Positions 36,653-45,855 are shown, counted from the stretch's first letter. The stretch: DNA of 64,000 nucleotides from Dokdonella fugitiva (GCF_004342425.1 NZ_SLWQ01000010.1:62001-126000), one strand, 5' to 3'. Notes: a model not told the origin generated them from the sequence alone. Made by a program: numbers and translations.

Positions 36653-39244
36653 TCACCCCACCGCATCTCCCGACCGATGCGCGACCCACGCGCCGGCCAG
36701 CGCCGATGCGTACGGGATCGCCTGGGCGGCCAGGATCGCGATCCACAGGCGGCCCTCGATGTAGTTGACGCCGGTGGAGTTGATCATGCCGATCACGCAG
36801 GCGACGAGGGCGAGGAACAGCAGCAATTCCTCGCTGACCGAGGTGAACGGATTGGGCTTCTTGCCGATGCGGCGGCTCTTCGCGGTGCGGATGAACTCGC
36901 CCTTCTTGCGCCACAGCCCCTCGAAGATGCCGCGCGCGATCGCATGCGACAGGCTCATGCTCGCGACCGACGCGGCGATCGTGTCCTTCCACGAACATGG
37001 CACGCGCACGCGGTAGAGGATGAAGCCGAACGCGGCCTTGAACACGAAGAAGCCGATCAGCGGCACGAGGAAGAGATACATCGGCAGGGTGAACCAGCGC
37101 GGCGCGAGCACCATGCCGAGCGTCCACAGCATCGCCATCAACGTGAACACGAGGTGCAGCGCGTCGCCGAACCAGGAGAACCAGCCGGTGAGGAAATGGA
37201 AGCGCTGGCCGCGGGTCAGGCCGGAATCCTTCGAGGTCATCCAGTCCCAGCGCGCCTTCATGATCTGCATCGCGCCGAATGCCCAGCGGTAGCGCTGCGA
37301 CTTGTAGGCCTTGAAGTCCGCCGGCGTCAGGCCCTTGCCCATGAGTTCGTCGACGTAGACGAGGTCGTAGCCGGCCTTCATGAGGCGCAGGCCGAGCTCG
37401 GCGTCCTCGCAGATCGTCCATTCCGACCAGGCGCCCGTGTTCGCGAGCACGTCCTTGCGCACCATCGTCATCGTACCGTGCTGGATGATCGCGTTGCGCT
37501 CGTTGCGGTGGTGCATGCCGATGCGGAAGAAGCCGTCGTATTCCCAGTTGGTCATGCGGCGGAACGGGTTGTGCTCCCACTCGCGGTGCGCCTGCGGGCA
37601 CTGCACGACCGCGACCTTGGGGTCGGCGAAATAGCCGGTCAGCGCGCGCAGCCAGTCGCTGCGGACTTCGTAATCGGCGTCGACGACCGCGACGACCGCC
37701 GCACGCGGGTCGGTGACTTCGAGACCGTAGTTGAGCGCGCCGGCCTTGAAACCCGGCCAGGGCTCGAGGTGGTAGAAGCGGAACTTGCCGCCGAGTTGCG
37801 CGCAGTGCGCCTCGACGGGCTTCCACACGTCCGGGTTCTTGGTGTTGTTGTCGAGGACGATGACCTCGTAGTTCTCGTAGTCGAGCGCGGCGAGCGAATC
37901 GAGCGTGAGGATCACCATCTCGGGCGGCTCGTTGTAGCAGGCGAGGTGGATCGACACGAACGGTTGTGGGTCGCCCGGCTCCGGCTGCAGCGGCCGGAAC
38001 TCGCGCAGCCAACGCGGGCGCCACAACACCTCGGTGAACTCGAAGCCGTTGATGAGCAGGATCAGGATGATCGCGAGCTGTGCCGGGAACAGCAGCAACA
38101 GCATCGCCCAGTCGAACGGGTCGAGGTAGAAGTCGTACGGCAGCGTCGCCATCCAGACGAGGATCGAGGCGCTGAGCTGGATCAGGGCGAGGAAGAAGGC
38201 GAGCCCCGTCGCGCGGAAGCGGATGAAGTGGCGCGCGAACCAGAACATCGGCAGCAGCGCGATCAGCGAGGCGAGCCCGGCCTTCCACGGCCAGATCGGA
38301 TCCTCGATCACCGTGCCGGTGAACGAGAACTTCGGCTGGCGGCTCGCGTTGAACACGCCCCAGTACGCCTCGACGCGACCACCGATGCCTTCCTTCCACG
38401 GCTGGTCGATCGCTTCCATCACGTAGTAGTCGATCTTCTCGCGCGCGGCGACGTTGAACCAGTCGCGCAGGAAATGCGCTTCGTCGGCGAGCGACGGCTG
38501 CGCGTACTCGCGGCGGTTGCCGTTCGACGGCCAGCCGACCTCGCCTATCACGATCGGCTTGTCCGGGAACAGCTTCTGCAGTTCGCGGTACTGCCCGAGC
38601 ACGAAGCCGACCGCGTCCTTGCGCGGCACGCGCTCCCAGTACGGCAGGATGTGCACGGTGATGAAGTCGACGTGTTGCGCGAGTTCGGGGTGGCGCTGCC
38701 AGGTGTCGAGCGGCTCGGCGGTCGACACCGGCACCTTCAGCTGCGCGCGTGCACGATCGAGATAGCCGATCAGCGACTTCACGCTCGTGTCGCCGCGCAG
38801 GATCACCTCGTTGCCGACGATGACGCGGTCGATGTTGTCGTTCTTGCGCACGACCGCGATCAGCGCGGCGAGCTCGCGCTCGTTGCGCTCGGCGCGCCCC
38901 TCGATCCACGCACCCGCCATCACGCGCATGCCGTAGAACTTCGCGATGCGCGGGATCTGCGGATTCTCCGCGGTCGAATAGGTTCGGATGCGCTTGGTGT
39001 ACTGCGACAGCATGCGGATGTCGCTGTCGAGCTCCGCCTCGCTCGGGAAGATGAGCTTGGTCGGGTCCTGGTAGCGCTGCGACGGGTTGTAGGCGAAGCC
39101 GGCGACCCCGCCACGCCAGTCGGCGATGTGCACCGGCCGGTTGAGGAAGCCCCACAGCCCGATGTTGAGCGCCGCGACGACGAGGGTCAGGGCGAGCGCG
39201 CGCCAGAACGACTTGCGCACGACGGGAGGCGGGGTGGCGTTCAA
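36653..39244 (-). CDS. ndvB: GH17-GT2 fusion beta-glucan synthase (NdvB-like)
   Basis: The 863-residue membrane protein joins two enzymes. Residues 15-300 form a periplasmic GH17 glucanase/transglucosidase-like domain (TYSTAENPQIPRIAKFYG; IVGNEVILRG with the acid/base Glu; VIGEVGWPSNG with the nucleophile Glu). Membrane helices then flank a cytoplasmic GT2 processive glycosyltransferase with VDADYEV, ICEDAELGLRL and the QxxRW motif (QRYRW). Layout and length match Pseudomonas NdvB, which makes beta-1,3-glucans linked to biofilm antibiotic tolerance. No ATG lies at the domain start; the TTG at 39244 (GAGAG upstream) is proposed. The gene symbol is by similarity of architecture. Confidence 0.88.
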   Translation of the reverse strand: MNATPPPVVRKSFWRALALTLVVAALNIGLWGFLNRPVHIADWRGGVAGFAYNPSQRYQDPTKLIFPSEAELDSDIRMLSQYTKRIRTYSTAENPQIPRIAKFYGMRVMAGAWIEGRAERNERELAALIAVVRKNDNIDRVIVGNEVILRGDTSVKSLIGYLDRARAQLKVPVSTAEPLDTWQRHPELAQHVDFITVHILPYWERVPRKDAVGFVLGQYRELQKLFPDKPIVIGEVGWPSNGNRREYAQPSLADEAHFLRDWFNVAAREKIDYYVMEAIDQPWKEGIGGRVEAYWGVFNASRQPKFSFTGTVIEDPIWPWKAGLASLIALLPMFWFARHFIRFRATGLAFFLALIQLSASILVWMATLPYDFYLDPFDWAMLLLLFPAQLAIILILLINGFEFTEVLWRPRWLREFRPLQPEPGDPQPFVSIHLACYNEPPEMVILTLDSLAALDYENYEVIVLDNNTKNPDVWKPVEAHCAQLGGKFRFYHLEPWPGFKAGALNYGLEVTDPRAAVVAVVDADYEVRSDWLRALTGYFADPKVAVVQCPQAHREWEHNPFRRMTNWEYDGFFRIGMHHRNERNAIIQHGTMTMVRKDVLANTGAWSEWTICEDAELGLRLMKAGYDLVYVDELMGKGLTPADFKAYKSQRYRWAFGAMQIMKARWDWMTSKDSGLTRGQRFHFLTGWFSWFGDALHLVFTLMAMLWTLGMVLAPRWFTLPMYLFLVPLIGFFVFKAAFGFILYRVRVPCSWKDTIAASVASMSLSHAIARGIFEGLWRKKGEFIRTAKSRRIGKKPNPFTSVSEELLLFLALVACVIGMINSTGVNYIEGRLWIAILAAQAIPYASALAGAWVAHRSGDAVG

Positions 39245-39530
39245 AGAGGCTCTCGGCTTCGGAAAACGGGCGCAAAACGCGTTGCAGCATAGCGGAACGC
39301 CGCGCGGCGCCTCAATGTGCGGGGGAACGGCAACCCCGCGGCATTCGAGGGCGCCGGACGCTGACTGTCCTTGGCCGTGGGGCTGGCGAGGAGCCCCGCC
39401 GCCGTCGTGGGAGCCCACCCCGTGGGCGAGCCGGTCTCCGGCGAGATCGGAGGGTGCGGTCGCGCACGGGGTGCGCTCCTGCGCGATGGTTTCGCGGCGG
39501 CACGAGCGAGGTTCGCGCCGTGGCTCGCGC

Positions 39531-40235
39531 TCAAGCCTCCGGCGGCTTGCGTCGCAACTGCGCCAGCACGATCGGCGCGAGCGCGAGCACGGCCATGCCG
39601 AGCAGCGGCAGCAGCACGCTGCGGTGCGCGAACAGGTTGAGCGACACCGTGCCCTCGCGCGCAATCGTCTCGGTCAGGCCTGCGCCGAGCGCGGTTTCGA
39701 ACGCGATCATCACGCTGCCGCCGGTCACGGTGGCGACGAGGAACAGCCACAACGGGCAGCCGAGGCCCGCAAGCGCGATCGTCACGCCGCCGAACGGGAA
39801 GATCGGCACGAGCCGCAGGAACATCGCGTAGCTGACCGGGTAGGCGCGATAACCGCTGCGCACGCGCTCGACCCACGCCGGCGCCTTGCTGCTGCCGGCG
39901 GCGAACGCGGAACGGCTCGCGAAGAACAGGATCAGCGCGCCCAGCGTCGTGCCCAGCGCGGACAGCACCGTGCCTTCGACGATGCCGAACAGCATGCCGC
40001 CGGCGAGCACGACGACGATCGCGCCGGGAATGCCGGTCGCGATCGCGAGCGTCATGAGGCCGACCTGGGCGAGCGCCGCGAGCAGCGGATGCGCGGCGAT
40101 CATCGCGTGCAGCTCGGCTTGCTCCTGCGCGATGCGGTGCGGATCGAAGCGGTCGAGCGCGCCGCCGAAGAAAAGCGCGAGGCCGATCGCGACCAGCACG
40201 AGCAGCGGCAGCAGGGCGCGCAGGCGTTTCATCAT
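39531..40235 (-). CDS. VTT (TVP38/TMEM64) family membrane protein
   Basis: A 234-residue polytopic protein with hydrophobic spans at about residues 5-25, 52-80, 83-103, 135-175 and 205-225 and the VTT centre ATGIPGAIVVVLAGGMLFG and LRLVPIFPFGGVTIALAG. It is a distant paralogue of the VTT protein at 1.9 kb. Two adjacent ATGs (40235 and 40232) are possible starts. The family is linked to phospholipid or isoprenyl-phosphate flipping. It is co-oriented with the glucan synthase, with a 286-bp gap holding no gene. Confidence 0.86.
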   Translation of the reverse strand: MMKRLRALLPLLVLVAIGLALFFGGALDRFDPHRIAQEQAELHAMIAAHPLLAALAQVGLMTLAIATGIPGAIVVVLAGGMLFGIVEGTVLSALGTTLGALILFFASRSAFAAGSSKAPAWVERVRSGYRAYPVSYAMFLRLVPIFPFGGVTIALAGLGCPLWLFLVATVTGGSVMIAFETALGAGLTETIAREGTVSLNLFAHRSVLLPLLGMAVLALAPIVLAQLRRKPPEA

Positions 40236-40317
40236 CGTCCGTGGATGAAGCCGCCCGACCGGCGGCGGCGTGGTCGCCAAGGATAGCGGCAGGGGCGCGC
40301 CGCCGATACCCGGCGAC

Positions 40318-41388
40318 TCAGGCGACGCGCGCGTAGACGGTGATTTCCTCGCGGTCGTGGTAGAGCTGCTTCGCGCGCACTTCGACGCGCCGGCCGCTGG
40401 CGGCGAGCGCGCCGGCGACGAGATCCAGGCACAGGCGCACCTCGTCGTGGCGCTTCTTCATCGGCAGCTTGAGATTGAAGATCGCATGCCGGCAGAGCCC
40501 TTCCGCGAGCCAGTGCGCCATCAGTTCGGCGACGCGGCGCGGCTGCTCGACCATGTCGCAGACGAGCCAGTCGACCGGTCGCGTCGGACGATAGCGGAAA
40601 CCGTCCGCGCGCAGGTGGTCGACCAGGCCGGAGGCGAGCAGGGCGGCGTCCATCGGCCCGTTGTCGACGGCGGTCACGTGCAGCGAGCGCGCGACGAGTT
40701 GCCAGGTCCAGCCGCCCGGGGAAGCGCCGAGATCGACCGCGCGCATGCCGGGCTCGAGCCAGCGCTCGCGTTCGCCTTCGTCGAGCAGCACGAGCAGCGC
40801 TTCCTCGAGTTTGAGGGTCGAGCGGCTCGGCGCGCCGCGGGGAAATTTCAGGCGCGGAATGCCGCCCGGCCACGGCGCGGACAGGGTGCGCTCGGCGACC
40901 GCGACGTAAGCTGCGTCGGTCGCGGTCATGCACAGGTGCAGGCGCCAGCGCGAGGCGCGATCGATGAGCTTGCGCTGCTTGAGCGCAGCGACGAGCGCGG
41001 CCTCGAGCCCGCGGCACAGCGGTGCCAGCTCGCGCGCGGCGTCGCTGTCGGGTGCCTCGACCCAGGCATCGCACCAGCGGCACGGCCCGTCGGCGGGGTC
41101 CTCGCCTTCGATCATCGGCAGCAGTACCGAGAGGCGATCCTTCGGCGGCAGGTCGCGCGCCTCGCCGAGCACGCCGAGCAGCTGGCGCGCGAACACGAGG
41201 TCGCGCCAGCTTCCGGCCAGCGCCGGTGCGTCGTCGCTGACGAACTCGACATGGCCGCTGCCGCGCGCGGCGCGTGCGTAGCCGGCGCCCGACTGGCGCG
41301 CATCGAGCGCGGCGAGCTCCTGCGCGCATTCACCCTCGAAGCCGGGGCGGCAGTAGGCGAGCAGGCGGCGGAAGGCGGGTGCGGACAT
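40318..41388 (-). CDS. rlmM: 23S rRNA (cytidine-2'-O)-methyltransferase RlmM
   Basis: The 356-residue product matches RlmM in length (E. coli 366) and domain order: an N-terminal THUMP-like region (LLAYCRPGFEGECAQELA), then a Rossmann methyltransferase with the SAM-binding motif VDLGASPGGWTWQL near residue 220, VTAVDNGPM, and the catalytic segments DWLVCDMVEQP, NLKLPMKKR and LYHDREEITVY. RlmM methylates C2498 of 23S rRNA on the 2'-OH. The ATG at 41388 gives MSAPAFRRLL, the natural start. It is divergent from the GH44 gene. Confidence 0.96.
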   Translation of the reverse strand: MSAPAFRRLLAYCRPGFEGECAQELAALDARQSGAGYARAARGSGHVEFVSDDAPALAGSWRDLVFARQLLGVLGEARDLPPKDRLSVLLPMIEGEDPADGPCRWCDAWVEAPDSDAARELAPLCRGLEAALVAALKQRKLIDRASRWRLHLCMTATDAAYVAVAERTLSAPWPGGIPRLKFPRGAPSRSTLKLEEALLVLLDEGERERWLEPGMRAVDLGASPGGWTWQLVARSLHVTAVDNGPMDAALLASGLVDHLRADGFRYRPTRPVDWLVCDMVEQPRRVAELMAHWLAEGLCRHAIFNLKLPMKKRHDEVRLCLDLVAGALAASGRRVEVRAKQLYHDREEITVYARVA

Positions 41389-41535
41389 GGGCGGGCCGGC
41401 GGGGCGGGTGCGCATGATGCCGGGGCCGCGCCGCGCTGGCGAGTGTGACCGCGTGAGGGGAATGCGTGCCCGGCTCCGTATAGCGTGTCGCCGCCGGAGC
41501 TCCCCGGCCGCGGCAGAGGCCGCAGGAGGATCGCC

Positions 41536-43290
41536 ATGAGCAGTGCATTCCTAAGCCGGACCGCCATCGCGGCGGCGCTCGCGGCCTTCGCGCCGTTCGC
41601 AGCCATGCAGACGGCCAGGCCCGCCGCGGCCGCGGTCGCGGTCAGCGTCGACACCGGTGCCGACGTGCACCCGTTCAGCCCGCTCATCTTCGGCATCGCC
41701 TACGGCGACGGCGCGCGCAATGCGGCGATCGGCTATCCGCTGCGCCGCTGGGGCGGCAATTCCGCGACGCGCTACAACTGGCAGGTCGACGTGCACAACA
41801 CCGCGTCAGACTGGTATTTCGAGAACATTCCCGGCGCATCCGACCGCAGCCACGTGCCGCCGCTCGGCAACGACGCCGACGCGTTCATCGGCGAGGCGCG
41901 CGCCTACGGTGCCGACGTGCTGTTGACGATCCCGACGATCGGCTGGACGCCGCGCGCGGACAGTCCGCAGCAGCACCCGTATTTCGCCGGTTTCTCGGTC
42001 GCGAAGTACGGCGTGCAGGAACCACCCAACCCGTGGAGCGCCGCGACCGACCCGTGGGATCCCGACGCCGGCAGCGGCGAGTGCCTGCCCGCGCACAACC
42101 CGTCGCCGGACTGCGTCGCCTACAGCGAGGGCTACCACCTCGTCAACAACGACCCGCACGACACTTCGAGCGAAGTCGCGCCTGCGTTCTGGAAGGACTG
42201 GATCGCCCACCTGCAGGCGACCTTCGGCGGCGCGGCCAACGGCGGCGTGCGCTACTACTCGCTCGACAACGAAGTGATGCTGTGGAACTCGACGCACCGC
42301 GACGTGCACCCGGCGCCGACCACGTTCGACGAAACCTGGAACAAGGCGTTCGCCTACGGCGGCGCGATCAAGCAGCAGGACCCGGCGGCGAAGGTGACCG
42401 GGCCGGTGACCTGGGGCTATTGCGACCTGTTCGGTTCGGCCGCGGACGACTGCGCCGAAGGCGGCGACCGCAACGCGCACGGCGGCATGCCGTTCGTCGC
42501 CTGGTACCTGCAGCAGATATGCGCGCATCCGCTCGCGGGCGGCGCGCGCGCGGTCGACTACCTCGACCTGCACTACTACCCGCAGGGTGGCGTCGCGCTC
42601 AACGACGACGATTCGCCGTCGACCGCCGCGCGCCGGCTGCGTGCGCTGAAGGAGCTGTACGACCCCGACTGGGTGTCCGAATCGTGGATCGCCGACCTCG
42701 GCGACAACGATGCCAACCATTACAGCAAGCCGAACCTGATCCCGCGCGTGCGCGGCTGGATCGACCAGTACTGCCCCGGCACGAAGCTCGCGATCACCGA
42801 GTACAACTGGGGCAACGACGGCACCGTGAGCGGTGCGGTCGCGCAGGCGGAGTTGTTCGGCATCTTCGCGCGCGAAGGCGTCGACATGGCGACGCGCTGG
42901 GTCGCGCCCGAGGCGAACTCGCTCGCCGAACGCGCGTTCACGCTGTTCCTGGACTACGACGGCGCCGGCGCCCGCGTCGCCGGCAACAGCGTGCGCGCGC
43001 AGAGCGCGAACGGCGACCAGGTCGGCGCCTATGCGTTCAACTCGGGCGGGCGCACGATGGTGCTGCTCACCAACAAGACGACGACCGCGCAGGACGTGAA
43101 CATCGCGTTCGCGAGCGTGCCCGGCACGGCCTGGACCCTCTACGGCTTCGATGCGACGCACGCGGTGCATTCGATCGGGACAGGCGCGCCCGCCGGCACC
43201 AGCGTATCGCTGACCGGCCTGCCCGCGATGTCGGCGAACCTGCTCGTCGTCACCGGTGCCGATTCGATCTTCCGCAACGGCTTCGATTGA
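41536..43290 (+). CDS. Secreted GH44-family glycoside hydrolase
   Basis: The 584-residue exported protein has a signal peptide (to about residue 33) and a GH44 TIM barrel: PLIFGIAYGD, RWGGNSATRYNW, the acid/base Glu246 in SLDNEVMLW, DYLDLHYYPQ and the nucleophile Glu422 in AITEYNWG. A C-terminal beta domain follows (about 490-575). GH44 enzymes are endoglucanases or xyloglucanases, so plant beta-glucan breakdown outside the cell is expected. The ATG at 41536 follows AGGAGGA. The last residues are SIFRNGFD, the shared C-terminal motif. No carbohydrate-binding module is apparent. Confidence 0.92.
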   Translation: MSSAFLSRTAIAAALAAFAPFAAMQTARPAAAAVAVSVDTGADVHPFSPLIFGIAYGDGARNAAIGYPLRRWGGNSATRYNWQVDVHNTASDWYFENIPGASDRSHVPPLGNDADAFIGEARAYGADVLLTIPTIGWTPRADSPQQHPYFAGFSVAKYGVQEPPNPWSAATDPWDPDAGSGECLPAHNPSPDCVAYSEGYHLVNNDPHDTSSEVAPAFWKDWIAHLQATFGGAANGGVRYYSLDNEVMLWNSTHRDVHPAPTTFDETWNKAFAYGGAIKQQDPAAKVTGPVTWGYCDLFGSAADDCAEGGDRNAHGGMPFVAWYLQQICAHPLAGGARAVDYLDLHYYPQGGVALNDDDSPSTAARRLRALKELYDPDWVSESWIADLGDNDANHYSKPNLIPRVRGWIDQYCPGTKLAITEYNWGNDGTVSGAVAQAELFGIFAREGVDMATRWVAPEANSLAERAFTLFLDYDGAGARVAGNSVRAQSANGDQVGAYAFNSGGRTMVLLTNKTTTAQDVNIAFASVPGTAWTLYGFDATHAVHSIGTGAPAGTSVSLTGLPAMSANLLVVTGADSIFRNGFD

Positions 43291-43309
43291 CGGTTGCACG
43301 TGAATGGCC

Positions 43310-43375
43310 TGAAACACGGAGCACACGGAGGAAAGCGCTTTGCCTTCTTCGTGTGCCCGGTGTGCTTCGTGTGTC
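43310..43375. repeat. Imperfect inverted repeat, family X copy 2
   Basis: This 66-bp element is the reverse-oriented relative of the one at 23518-23587: its left arm reads aacacggagcacacggagg and its right arm cttcgtgtgcccggtgtg. It starts 20 bp after the GH44 stop codon and immediately precedes the hairpin array. It could form a stem of about 25 imperfect pairs in the transcript. Confidence 0.65.
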
Positions 43376-43400
43376 AATCTTCTTCGCCGCGGCCCGCCAC

Positions 43401-44283
43401 GGCGGCACGCGCTGCGCGCGTACCGCCCTACACGGATATCGAGAGGCCCGGGCGTGCGTGTAGGGGCGGGGCGAGCGCGCAGCGCGAGTCCCGCCGCGGC
43501 CACACGGCGCCGGCCACACGGCGGCACGCGCTGCGCGCGTACCGCCCTACACGGATATCGAGGGGCCCGGGCGTGCGTGTAGGGCGGGTCGGGTGCGCAG
43601 CGCGAGTCCCGCCGCGGCGGCCACACGGCGGCGGCCACACGGCGGCACGCGCTGCGCGCGTACCGCCCTACGCGGATATCGAGGCGCCCGGGCGTGCGTG
43701 TAGGGCGGGTCGAGCGCGCAGCGCGAGTCCCGCCGCGGCCACACGGCGGCGGCCACACGGCGGCACGCGCTGCGCGCGTACCGCCCTACGCGGATATCGA
43801 GGCGCCTGGGCGTGCGTGTAGGGCGGGTCGAGCGCGCAGCGCGAGTCCCGCCGCGGCCACACGGCGCCGGCCACACGGCGGCACGCGCTGCGCGCGTACC
43901 GCCCTACACGGATGTCGAGGCGCCCGGGCGTGCGTGTAGGGCGGGTCGAGCGCGCAGCGCGAGTCCCGCCGCGGCGGCCACACGGCGGCACGCGCTGCGC
44001 GCGTACCGCCCTACACGGATATCAAGGGGCCCGGGCGTGCGTGTAGGGCGGGTCGGGTGCGCAGCGCGAGTCCCGCCGCGGCGGCCACACGGCGGCGGCC
44101 ACACGGCGGCATGCGCTGCGCGCGTACCGCCCTACACGGATATCGAGGGGCCCGGGCGTGCGTGTAGGGCGGGTCGAGCGCGGAGCGCGAGTCCCGCCGC
44201 GGCCACACGGCGCCGGCCACACGGCGGCACGCGCTGCGCGCGTACCGCCCTGCGCGGACATCGAGGCGCCCGGGCGTGCAGGC
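43401..44283. repeat. Eight-copy tandem array of a ~118-bp two-hairpin element
   Basis: Eight units begin at 43401, 43520, 43641, 43759, 43877, 43984, 44105 and 44223 (spacing 107-121 bp). Each holds hairpin A (ggcggcacgcgc-tgc-gcgcgtaccgcc), then ctacacg...cgtgtag arms around a ggatatcgagg-type core, then hairpin B (ggcgggtcgagcgcgc and its partner), then one or two cggccacacgg linkers. Length differences come mainly from the linker number. The units are nearly identical, so expansion is recent. This is a BIME-like (mosaic REP) array between the GH44 gene and the deaminase gene; the open frames through it are artefacts of its palindromic sequence. Confidence 0.93.
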
Positions 44284-44301
44284 CCTGCGGCAGGCATGGC
44301 C

Positions 44302-44859
44302 TCAATACGTCGCGCCACCCGCCCGCGCGTAGAGACGGAACACCTCGCGCGCCTCCTCGCGCAAAACATCGCGCACGACCGCGATACCCCGCCGCTCGAG
44401 TTCGCCGGGCCAGTCCGCCGGCAGCGGTCCTTCGTCGAACTCGCTCAGTTCCATCACGTCGCTCGCGCGCGCGCCGATGCGCAGTTCGTCGATGCCGGCC
44501 CAGAAGCTCGCGCCGTAGCACTGGCAGCACGGCTGCGCGCTCGTCGCGAGCACGTAGCGCGCGCCATCCTCGTTGAGGCGTGCGCGGCGCAGGCGCGCCT
44601 GTGCGGCCATGAACGCCATCATCTCCGCGTGAGCGATCGAGCACGCCTCGGGCAGCACGCGGTTGACGCCCGCGGCGACGAGGCGGCCGTCGCCATCGAA
44701 GATCGCGGCGCCGAACGGGCCGCCGCTGCGTTCTTCGACATTGCGCCGCGCGAGCGCGATCGCCAAGCCGACCTGCGCATGCGCATCGGCGAACACCCGG
44801 CCCGGCGGTGCCGCTTCGTCGAGCCAGGCGGGCAGGGCGAGCGTGATCGGTGTCGGCAT
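44302..44859 (-). CDS. Nucleoside/guanine deaminase-like zinc hydrolase
   Basis: The 185-residue protein has the cytidine deaminase-like zinc site: His and the proton-relay Glu in SIAHAEMMAF and the Cys pair in SAQPCCQCYGAS. The preceding GGPFGAAIFDGDGRLVAAGVN is typical of the tRNA adenosine/guanine deaminase branch. It probably deaminates a free base or nucleoside in the cytoplasm, though the C-terminal extension (DVMELSEFDEGPLPADWPGELE) is more like guanine deaminase-type relatives. Its 3' end abuts the hairpin array only 19 bp away. Confidence 0.86.
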   Translation of the reverse strand: MPTPITLALPAWLDEAAPPGRVFADAHAQVGLAIALARRNVEERSGGPFGAAIFDGDGRLVAAGVNRVLPEACSIAHAEMMAFMAAQARLRRARLNEDGARYVLATSAQPCCQCYGASFWAGIDELRIGARASDVMELSEFDEGPLPADWPGELERRGIAVVRDVLREEAREVFRLYARAGGATY

Positions 44860-44910
44860 GGCGGCGTCCGGTGGTCGAGCCGACAGCGTAGCGGCTCGCC
44901 CGGTTCCGCG

Positions 44911-45855
44911 TCACGAGGCCGTGAGAGCGCCGCCGTCTCCTGCGCGCAGCACGCTGTCACGGACGTCCTGCGGCATGCGCAGCTCGCGCACGAAGGCGGC
45001 AATGGCCGTGCCGATCGCGGCCGGCGAATCCTCCTGCAGGTAATGGATGCCGGGAACGGTCACTTCGCGCTGGTTCGGCCATGAGCGGCAGAAGTCGCGC
45101 GCGCGTCCGGTCAGCAGTGCGCCCGGCTCGGCATTGACGAAGAGCTTCGGCACCGTGCTGCGCGCGAGGCCATCGGCGTAGTCCGCGACGATCGCATCGA
45201 CATCCGCGGGCGTGCCGTCGATCGGCAACTCGCGTGCCCACATCAGCGTTTGCAGCCGCGCCCTCGCACTCGAGGTCGGCATTCGGTATGCAGCCATCTC
45301 GCCATCGGACAGCGGTCGCAACACGCTCCTGGGTAGCACTGTCTCGACGAAGAAGTTCTCCTCCAGCGCGAGGCGCTCGCCCTCGGGAGAGCGCAGCGCG
45401 CGGAACAGCTCCGCGCGCGCGGCCGGGAAATCGTCCCAGCGACGCGGTTGCACGAGCGCTTCCATGTACGCGATGCCTTGCACGTGCTGCGGGTAGCGAT
45501 GCGCGCGATGGAAGCCGAGTACCGAGCCCCAGTCGTGCAGCACGAGCACGACCTTGCGCTCGAGGCCGAGCGCCTCGAACCAGGCATCGAGATAGCGCGC
45601 GTGATCGACGAAGCGCAACGGGCCGGAGGGTGCCGGCGTCGAGCGCCCCATGCCCACGAGGTCGGGCGCGAGGCAGCGGCCGAGGCCCGCGACGCACGGC
45701 AGTACGTTGCGCCACAGATAGGACGAGGTCGGGTTGCCGTGCAGGAACACGATCGGGTCGCCGCTGCCGATGTCGACGTAGTCGATCTCGGCATCGAGCA
45801 CGCGCATGCGGCGGCGGGGATGGAGGTCGTCGGTCGCGATCGGATCAGTGCTCAT
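44911..45855 (-). CDS. Haloalkane dehalogenase, subfamily II (DhaA-like)
   Basis: The 314-residue alpha/beta hydrolase carries the complete HLD-II catalytic set: nucleophile Asp108 in LHDWGS, Glu132 in YMEALV, His271 in GIHYLQEDS, and the halide-stabilising Asn41 (HGNPTSSYLWRN) and Trp109. These residues match DhaA (Asp106, Glu130, His272, Asn41, Trp107) almost position for position. The reaction is hydrolysis of carbon-halogen bonds to alcohols. There is no signal peptide. It runs in the same direction as the deaminase (51-bp gap) and is divergent from the acyltransferase gene. The natural substrate is unknown. Confidence 0.92.
   Translation of the reverse strand: MSTDPIATDDLHPRRRMRVLDAEIDYVDIGSGDPIVFLHGNPTSSYLWRNVLPCVAGLGRCLAPDLVGMGRSTPAPSGPLRFVDHARYLDAWFEALGLERKVVLVLHDWGSVLGFHRAHRYPQHVQGIAYMEALVQPRRWDDFPAARAELFRALRSPEGERLALEENFFVETVLPRSVLRPLSDGEMAAYRMPTSSARARLQTLMWARELPIDGTPADVDAIVADYADGLARSTVPKLFVNAEPGALLTGRARDFCRSWPNQREVTVPGIHYLQEDSPAAIGTAIAAFVRELRMPQDVRDSVLRAGDGGALTAS

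Noticed and set aside
43401..44283. A CRISPR array or a repetitive Arg/Pro-rich protein
   Set aside because: The repeat units are about 118 bp and contiguous, with no unique spacers and no cas genes. The open frames appear on both strands only because the hairpins are palindromic and lack stops.
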